This document shows, in pieces, positions 7,023-11,014 of a stretch of DNA of 11,014 nucleotides; position 1 is the first letter of the stretch, and every line of letters starts with the position of its first letter. Below the pieces are notes generated by a model. The model was not told where the DNA came from. It saw only the letters and a list, made by a program, of their open reading frames with translations, and searched no databases. Origin of the DNA: Nonlabens sp. (GTDB taxonomy: Bacteria; Bacteroidota; Bacteroidia; Flavobacteriales; Flavobacteriaceae); assembly GCA_030731685.1 (NCBI GenBank), contig JANQTO010000424.1, positions 1-11,014 on the forward strand, in the 5' to 3' direction. The position numbers and the translations under genes were made by a program.

Positions 7023-7589
7023 TTACTGCATCTCTCGATATTGTTTTGGATTTAGGTAAGCAATATGCTTTTCAAATTCATCAATTAGATTTTTGTACAG
7101 TGTAATTATAGGTTCTATGGGTTCAGTCCAATTGTCAAAAGCTAAATGATAGGCTGCATCGATTCTCCAAGATTTGTCAAATTCACAAGTAATGATAGGA
7201 CTGAAATTGTCTTTTTCCGCTATTTTACTAAGTTCTTGTATATTTCTGTTATGCTTTAAAAAATGAATAATATTCTTGTTTTTAGAAGTTATCTTAAGTC
7301 TACTTTTTTTCCTAAGAAATAAATTTTGTAGGTGAGATATATTATTGATTTCAAAAGCTATAGGTTGTAGAGAGTCATGTAGCTCGCAGCTTATATTTCC
7401 AACGTACGCAGTTCCTGTGCGGTTTAGTACCGTGATGAGATTATTCTTATAGTTAAACTTCACTTTAAAGATAACGTTGGGACTGCGCACACCCATACCT
7501 ATTGATAAATCTTCATCTTTAAAATAAAAATTTCCATTTTCTTGTTTAGCGAGATTTCTGAAAAATCCTTTATACCATGAAACACTCAT
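7023..7589 (-). CDS. Protein of unknown function, low-GC
   Basis: I do not recognise this 188-residue protein. It has no signal peptide or membrane helix and looks cytosolic. The N-terminal third (about 20-85) looks rich in beta-strand, with FKVKFNYKNNLITVLNRTG followed by AYVGNISCEL. A basic stretch RKKSRLKITSKNKN lies near 93-106. The C-terminal part contains SWRIDAAYHLAFDNW (about 140-154) and a helix ending EFEKHIAYLNPKQYREMQ. The start is the first ATG of the frame, after TAAAGG. Base composition is clearly lower in GC than its neighbours: three sampled 60-bp lines gave roughly 20-30% GC, against about 47% in a sampled line of gltX. This suggests later acquisition or relaxed constraint. 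It follows alkB by 71 bp on the same strand and could share its transcript; no separate promoter is evident. Confidence 0.75.
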   Translation of the reverse strand: MSVSWYKGFFRNLAKQENGNFYFKDEDLSIGMGVRSPNVIFKVKFNYKNNLITVLNRTGTAYVGNISCELHDSLQPIAFEINNISHLQNLFLRKKSRLKITSKNKNIIHFLKHNRNIQELSKIAEKDNFSPIITCEFDKSWRIDAAYHLAFDNWTEPIEPIITLYKNLIDEFEKHIAYLNPKQYREMQ

Positions 7590-7660
7590 AAATACCTTTA
7601 CTTTTTAGCAATTAGTGGAACTAGATTAAGTTGAAAATCGTTAAACACTATTTACTTACG

Positions 7661-8707
7661 TTAAGCCAGCAAAACCATTTCCCGTGGAACATGTTTATTT
7701 ACAATTCCAAACCATAATGGAGGAACAAGCGCAATAACCATCATCGTAGGATAACCATAGGGTAATTGCGGACTTTCTGGGTGATAGTCCAGCACTTGAT
7801 ATTTTTTACTTGCGCGGTAATGATGGTCACTGTGTCGGGTAAGTTCGTATAGGAGAATACGGCCTAGTGCGTGGTTAGAGTTCCAACTATGAATTTCTCG
7901 TACTACTTCATAGCGACCAGATTTTTTCTTCACTCTGCGTAAACCGTAATGTTCTAGATAATTAATAATTTCTAGCAACGTAAAACCTACAACTCCTATA
8001 GCGATTGCTGCTAATGCCGTAGGCCAAGAAAACAACAACCCCACGAGTAAAATGTAGCTCACCTGTAAAACCGTGTACCAGAACATATCGTTCTTTAGAC
8101 CTAAAAGCGGTGTATTGTTCGACTTATTCAGCCGTTTTTGAATGGACCACGCACTTGTGTACTGGCTTGTTACCGAACGCCACCAGAATGCGTACAGCGT
8201 TTCGTTATAGCGAGCAGTTGCTGGGTCTTCGGGTGTTGCAGCTTTGAGGTGATGGCCATAGTTATGCTCTACATAAAAATGCATGTAGTGGCTGGGCAAT
8301 AACAGCGCTTTACCTAAAAAGCGTTCCCAGGTATCTTGACGGTGACCTAGTTCATGTGCCACATTAATACCATTACTGCCAGCAACGATTCCCAACGAAA
8401 ATATAAAACCTACAATCTCGTAAACTTCGTAATCACTGATGCTGAACGTGTAAAGGCCGTAAAAAAGAACGCCGTAAATAATAGGAACATTAAGCCAAAG
8501 GATGACATCAAAAAAGCTGTTTTTAAGTTTACTGTCTTTAGCATTTTCGTCAAGATTTGATTGCAACGACGGCATGACCAGTTCAATAAGCGGCACAAGT
8601 ATAAAAACCACAGCTGGTGTCACAAACAACCATAGACCACCTTGCATAATTCCCACAACGCACAAAAGTGGTACTACATATGCTACTAAATATTTCAAAT
8701 CGTTCAT
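7661..8707 (-). CDS. alkB: Alkane 1-monooxygenase (AlkB family)
   Basis: AlkB is an integral-membrane di-iron enzyme that hydroxylates the terminal carbon of n-alkanes using O2 and electrons from rubredoxin. The 348-residue protein shows all family histidine boxes: HELGH (118-122), EHNYGHH (147-153) followed by ATPEDPATAR, the AlkB-type NYLEHYGL (249-256), and RHSDHH (291-296). Hydrophobic helices lie near 6-45, 66-112 and 209-248. The ATPEDPA and HYG motifs separate it from fatty-acid desaturases and xylene monooxygenases. The frame is open to a TTG at 8728, but the ATG giving MNDLKYLVAY is the likely start. No rubredoxin or rubredoxin reductase gene is in the window. On the minus strand TATATTTA (8731-8738) is a one-mismatch -7 candidate. 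Confidence 0.95.
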   Translation of the reverse strand: MNDLKYLVAYVVPLLCVVGIMQGGLWLFVTPAVVFILVPLIELVMPSLQSNLDENAKDSKLKNSFFDVILWLNVPIIYGVLFYGLYTFSISDYEVYEIVGFIFSLGIVAGSNGINVAHELGHRQDTWERFLGKALLLPSHYMHFYVEHNYGHHLKAATPEDPATARYNETLYAFWWRSVTSQYTSAWSIQKRLNKSNNTPLLGLKNDMFWYTVLQVSYILLVGLLFSWPTALAAIAIGVVGFTLLEIINYLEHYGLRRVKKKSGRYEVVREIHSWNSNHALGRILLYELTRHSDHHYRASKKYQVLDYHPESPQLPYGYPTMMVIALVPPLWFGIVNKHVPREMVLLA

Positions 8708-8781
8708 AAGTACGGTGGTTATTAACAACGTAAATATAGTGCGTGGGTTTTAGAATTCATAATGAGCTATGTTATCAAGAA

Positions 8782-8812
8782 ATGTTCATATCATAAAAAC
8801 TATGTTCATATC
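8782..8812. repeat. Direct repeat ATGTTCATATC x2, 20-bp period
   Basis: Two exact 11-bp copies (8782-8792 and 8802-8812) are separated by 9 bp, so they repeat on the same face of the helix after about two turns. They lie in the 141-bp divergent region between alkB and the DUF4175-like gene, just upstream of TATCTTTA (8815-8822), a one-mismatch -7 box for the latter. A shortened version, ATGTTATC, sits at 8769-8776. Binding by a dimeric regulator is an inference. Confidence 0.6.
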
Positions 8813-8814
8813 GT

Positions 8815-8822
8815 TATCTTTA
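8815..8822 (+). promoter_or_regulatory. Candidate -7 box of the DUF4175-like gene
   Basis: TATCTTTA differs from TAnnTTTG only in the last base and is 26 nt upstream of the ATG at 8849. No TTG -33 element is found at the usual spacing; the direct repeats occupy that space instead, which would fit an activator-dependent promoter. Confidence 0.4.
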
Positions 8823-8848
8823 CAAGGTAGAGTAGACTAAATAGAAGT

Positions 8849-10930
8849 ATGTCAAATTATGAAGTTATAGAGCTCAAGCTCACAAAGTTTATACGCAAGT
8901 ATTACGTAAACGAGATTATAAAGGGAATCATTCTCTTTATGACCTTAGGCTTGTTGTATTTTTTATTCACAGCAATCGTGGAGTATTTTTTGTGGTTGAG
9001 TCCGCTAGGTAGAACTATTTTGTTCTGGATGTTTATTGCCATAGAAGCAGCCTTACTTTTCAAATTTATAGGAATTCCCGTTGCTCGTTTGTTCAAATTG
9101 TTTTCAGGTATTGATTTTAGGGACGCAAGCGCGATGATAGGCACACATTTTCCCGAGGTGTCTGATAAACTTATAAATGTATTGCAACTGCACAAGAATG
9201 GTGGCGATGACGAGCTCACGTGGGCTGGTATCAATCAAAAAAGTGAGGAGCTTAAACCTATTCCTTTTTCGCTGGCTATAGATTTTAAAAAGAACGCTTC
9301 TTACTTAAAGTACTTAGCAGTTCCAGTTTTAATCATTGCCGCGCTATTTTTCACTGGTAATAATGAAGTAATTACTGACGGTGCCACTAGAGTAGTGGAC
9401 TACAAGAATGAATACATTCCACCAGCGCCATTCACCTTTAAAGTGGAGAATACAGACCTAAACACACTACAAAAGCGCGATTTTAAACTCAATGTGTCCG
9501 TAAGTGGTCGTAAAATACCCGAAAACGCAAGCATTTTGTATAACGGGCAAACATATTACATGAATCAGGAAACACCTGGTAAGTTTTCTTTCATTTTCAA
9601 CAGACCAGAGAAGTCTACTTCGTTTGTTTTACAGGCAAATGAGGTAACCAGTGAGACCTATAATTTGAACGTTAACGAAGTTCCAGTAATAAAGTCGCTG
9701 GAGCTGGTCATGGACTATCCTAGCCATACCGGTAAAGCAAACGAAATTGTCAAAAGCACCGGTAATGCTATCGTTCCGCAAGGTACGCGCATCACATGGC
9801 GTTTAAATACTGCAGCTACGGACAAGGTACTTTTTAAGGAACAACAGGCAATAAATAAGTTTACAAAGGATGGTGATAAGTTCGCTTTCGCGAAAGCGGT
9901 TATGCAACCATTAAAGTACACTATAGCAACGTCTAACAAGGTAGCTACAGACTACGAAGACCTTAACTTTAGTATTGACGTAACCAAAGATGAGTATCCA
10001 GAACTTACGCTAGAAATGCGCAAGGATTCCATTAATGACGAGCTGCTTTATTTCAAAGGTCAGGTGGCAGACGATTATGGAATACGTAAAACACAACTGG
10101 TTTATTATCCGAGCGATGACGCGAGCAATCCTAAGATTTATACCATCGGAACAAATCGTGGTACGTATGACCAATTCTTTCTGACCTTCCCTGGCAATGT
10201 ACCACTAGTTGCTGGTAAGAGTTATCAGTTTTATTTTGAAGCCATCGATAATGACGCGGTAAACAATTATAAGAGTGCAAAATCGCAAGTGTTTTCATAT
10301 CGTAAATTATCTAACGATGAGGAGCAGGAGAAGCAATTGAGTAATCAAAAAGAGTCGCTCTCTAATCTTGAAAAATCGTTGAAGGAGCAGAAACAGCAAC
10401 AAGAAAAATTGGATCAACTCACGCAAGAACAAATTGAAAAGCAGCAGCGCAGTTTTAATGACAAGCGCAAGCTAGACCAGGCGCTCAAAAATCAAGTGGA
10501 ACAGGAACAAAAGATGCGTCAGCAAATGGAGCGTTTGAAAGAAAATCTTGATAAGTCTCCGCTTAAAGACGATGCCGAAAAGAAGGAACTGGAACAACGC
10601 ATGGACAAGAGCGTTACAGAGATGAAGAAAAATGAGGAGTTGATAAAAAAAATCCAAGAATATCAAGATAAGCTTACACCCGAAGAATTACAGGAAAAGC
10701 TGGATGACGCTAAAAAGAACAGTAAAAAACAACAACGCTCGCTGGAACAGCTTTTAGAATTAACAAAGCGTTATTATGTTAAACAAAAGTTTGAACAGCA
10801 ATATGCGCTGACGTGGTTAAAGCCAATTGGTTTTAACAATGCTTACGCATTGATGATGAGAAATAAACAAGCACATGAGCTACATATCAGAACCATATCC
10901 GACCTTACCAGATACCTCGGCGGCAGGTGA
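8849..10930 (+). CDS. DUF4175-like membrane protein, apparently C-terminally truncated
   Basis: The 693-residue protein has two N-terminal transmembrane helices (about 24-45 and 54-77), a short soluble segment and a third helix (about 152-170). A long beta-rich region follows (about 185-485), then a Gln/Lys/Glu-rich coiled coil (about 487-650). This order fits the DUF4175 family of Bacteroidota, whose role is unknown; envelope localisation is likely. From memory, family members are about 1,100 residues, with the coiled coil continuing well past ELTKRYYVKQK. Here the charged helix stops near residue 650. The last 43 residues (QYALTWLKPIGFNNAY onward) are unlike it and read partly through the start of the next gene. 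No frameshift restores a coiled coil in the other two frames. Residues 346-350 (AFAKA) come from the repeated palindrome. Confidence 0.8.
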   Translation: MSNYEVIELKLTKFIRKYYVNEIIKGIILFMTLGLLYFLFTAIVEYFLWLSPLGRTILFWMFIAIEAALLFKFIGIPVARLFKLFSGIDFRDASAMIGTHFPEVSDKLINVLQLHKNGGDDELTWAGINQKSEELKPIPFSLAIDFKKNASYLKYLAVPVLIIAALFFTGNNEVITDGATRVVDYKNEYIPPAPFTFKVENTDLNTLQKRDFKLNVSVSGRKIPENASILYNGQTYYMNQETPGKFSFIFNRPEKSTSFVLQANEVTSETYNLNVNEVPVIKSLELVMDYPSHTGKANEIVKSTGNAIVPQGTRITWRLNTAATDKVLFKEQQAINKFTKDGDKFAFAKAVMQPLKYTIATSNKVATDYEDLNFSIDVTKDEYPELTLEMRKDSINDELLYFKGQVADDYGIRKTQLVYYPSDDASNPKIYTIGTNRGTYDQFFLTFPGNVPLVAGKSYQFYFEAIDNDAVNNYKSAKSQVFSYRKLSNDEEQEKQLSNQKESLSNLEKSLKEQKQQQEKLDQLTQEQIEKQQRSFNDKRKLDQALKNQVEQEQKMRQQMERLKENLDKSPLKDDAEKKELEQRMDKSVTEMKKNEELIKKIQEYQDKLTPEELQEKLDDAKKNSKKQQRSLEQLLELTKRYYVKQKFEQQYALTWLKPIGFNNAYALMMRNKQAHELHIRTISDLTRYLGGR
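9883..9898. repeat. 16-bp palindrome, in-frame copy inside the DUF4175-like gene
   Basis: CGCTTTCGCGAAAGCG is the third exact copy of the core. It is read as Ala-Phe-Ala-Lys-Ala in DKFAFAKAVMQ, the same reading phase as in gltX although the two proteins are unrelated. Confidence 0.9.
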
Positions 10931-11014
10931 TTTGTTAAATCGCTATTTAACCGTTCGCAATCTCTCAAAACAGATTTGTGCGCCGCTGCAAACCGAAGAT
11001 TACGTGGTGCAGCC
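10875..11014 (+). CDS. egtB: EgtB-like ergothioneine biosynthesis protein, N-terminal fragment
   Basis: The frame opens at an ATG (MSYISEPYPTLPD) and runs off the window after 46 codons. The segment DLLNRYLTVRNLSKQICAPL, then QTEDYVVQ, strongly resembles the start of the DinB-like domain of EgtB proteins, where a Y..VR...E.IC.PL..EDYV.Q pattern precedes the metal-binding histidines (not reached here). EgtB is the iron enzyme that joins a sulfur donor to hercynine (trimethylhistidine) during ergothioneine synthesis. The next in-frame codon block upstream contains a TGA at 10857-10859, so no earlier ATG is available. The gene overlaps the DUF4175-like frame by 56 bp. No clear promoter box is seen upstream. 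Identification is by remembered family pattern from 46 residues only. Confidence 0.7.
   Translation, partial: MSYISEPYPTLPDTSAAGDLLNRYLTVRNLSKQICAPLQTEDYVVQ

Noticed and set aside
1..11014. CRISPR arrays, insertion sequences, integrases, toxin-antitoxin pairs and riboswitches.
   Set aside because: No regularly spaced repeats, transposase motifs, terminal inverted repeats or recognisable aptamer folds were seen on either strand.

Overview
The window looks like chromosomal DNA of a marine member of the Flavobacteriaceae (Bacteroidota). Three things support this. The gene set is typical: a GlnRS gene next to folB and tRNA-Cys, a YtxH/holin-like/small-protein cluster, and a DUF4175-type giant membrane protein. 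Promoters carry Bacteroidota -7 boxes of the form TAnnTTTG, with almost no Shine-Dalgarno signals. Base composition is moderately AT-rich. Genus cannot be fixed from the window; a Dokdonia/Nonlabens-like organism is a guess.

Layout. 24-94 (-) is tRNA-Cys, followed by folB (197-553, -) for folate synthesis. Divergent from folB is glnS (626-2305, +) with a textbook promoter and a terminator hairpin. 2569-3520 (+) is a compact three-gene cluster: a YtxH-domain protein, a two-helix holin-like membrane protein and a 68-residue protein. It ends at a strong hairpin shared with the convergent SPFH/stomatin gene (3596-4585, -). An outer-membrane beta-barrel gene (4768-5406, +) meets gltX (5403-6920, -) tail to tail with a 4-bp overlap. 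Next come a low-GC gene of unknown function (7023-7589, -) and an AlkB-type alkane monooxygenase gene (7661-8707, -). Divergent from alkB is a DUF4175-like gene (8849-10930, +). It loses its expected C-terminal half and runs 56 bp into the start of an egtB-like gene (10875 to the window end) in another frame.

How the genes work together. Most are housekeeping: two aminoacyl-tRNA synthetases, a tRNA and a folate enzyme. The rest concern the cell envelope (YtxH cluster, SPFH, beta-barrel, DUF4175) or hydrocarbon oxidation (AlkB). No defence system, CRISPR array, insertion sequence or prophage is visible.

The most notable signal that gene annotation does not explain is a palindrome, CGCTTTCGCGAAAGCG, present in three exact copies. 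One (extended to 24 bp) is intergenic. Two lie inside unrelated genes (gltX and the DUF4175 gene), where both are read in the same frame as Ala-Phe-Ala-Lys-Ala. This looks like a dispersed palindromic element that tolerates protein-coding insertion, or a strongly over-represented genomic signal. Other points of interest are the DUF4175/egtB junction, the compositionally odd 188-residue gene, an 11-bp direct repeat two helical turns apart upstream of the DUF4175 gene, and the resemblance of the YtxH cluster to E. coli yqjD-yqjE-yqjK.
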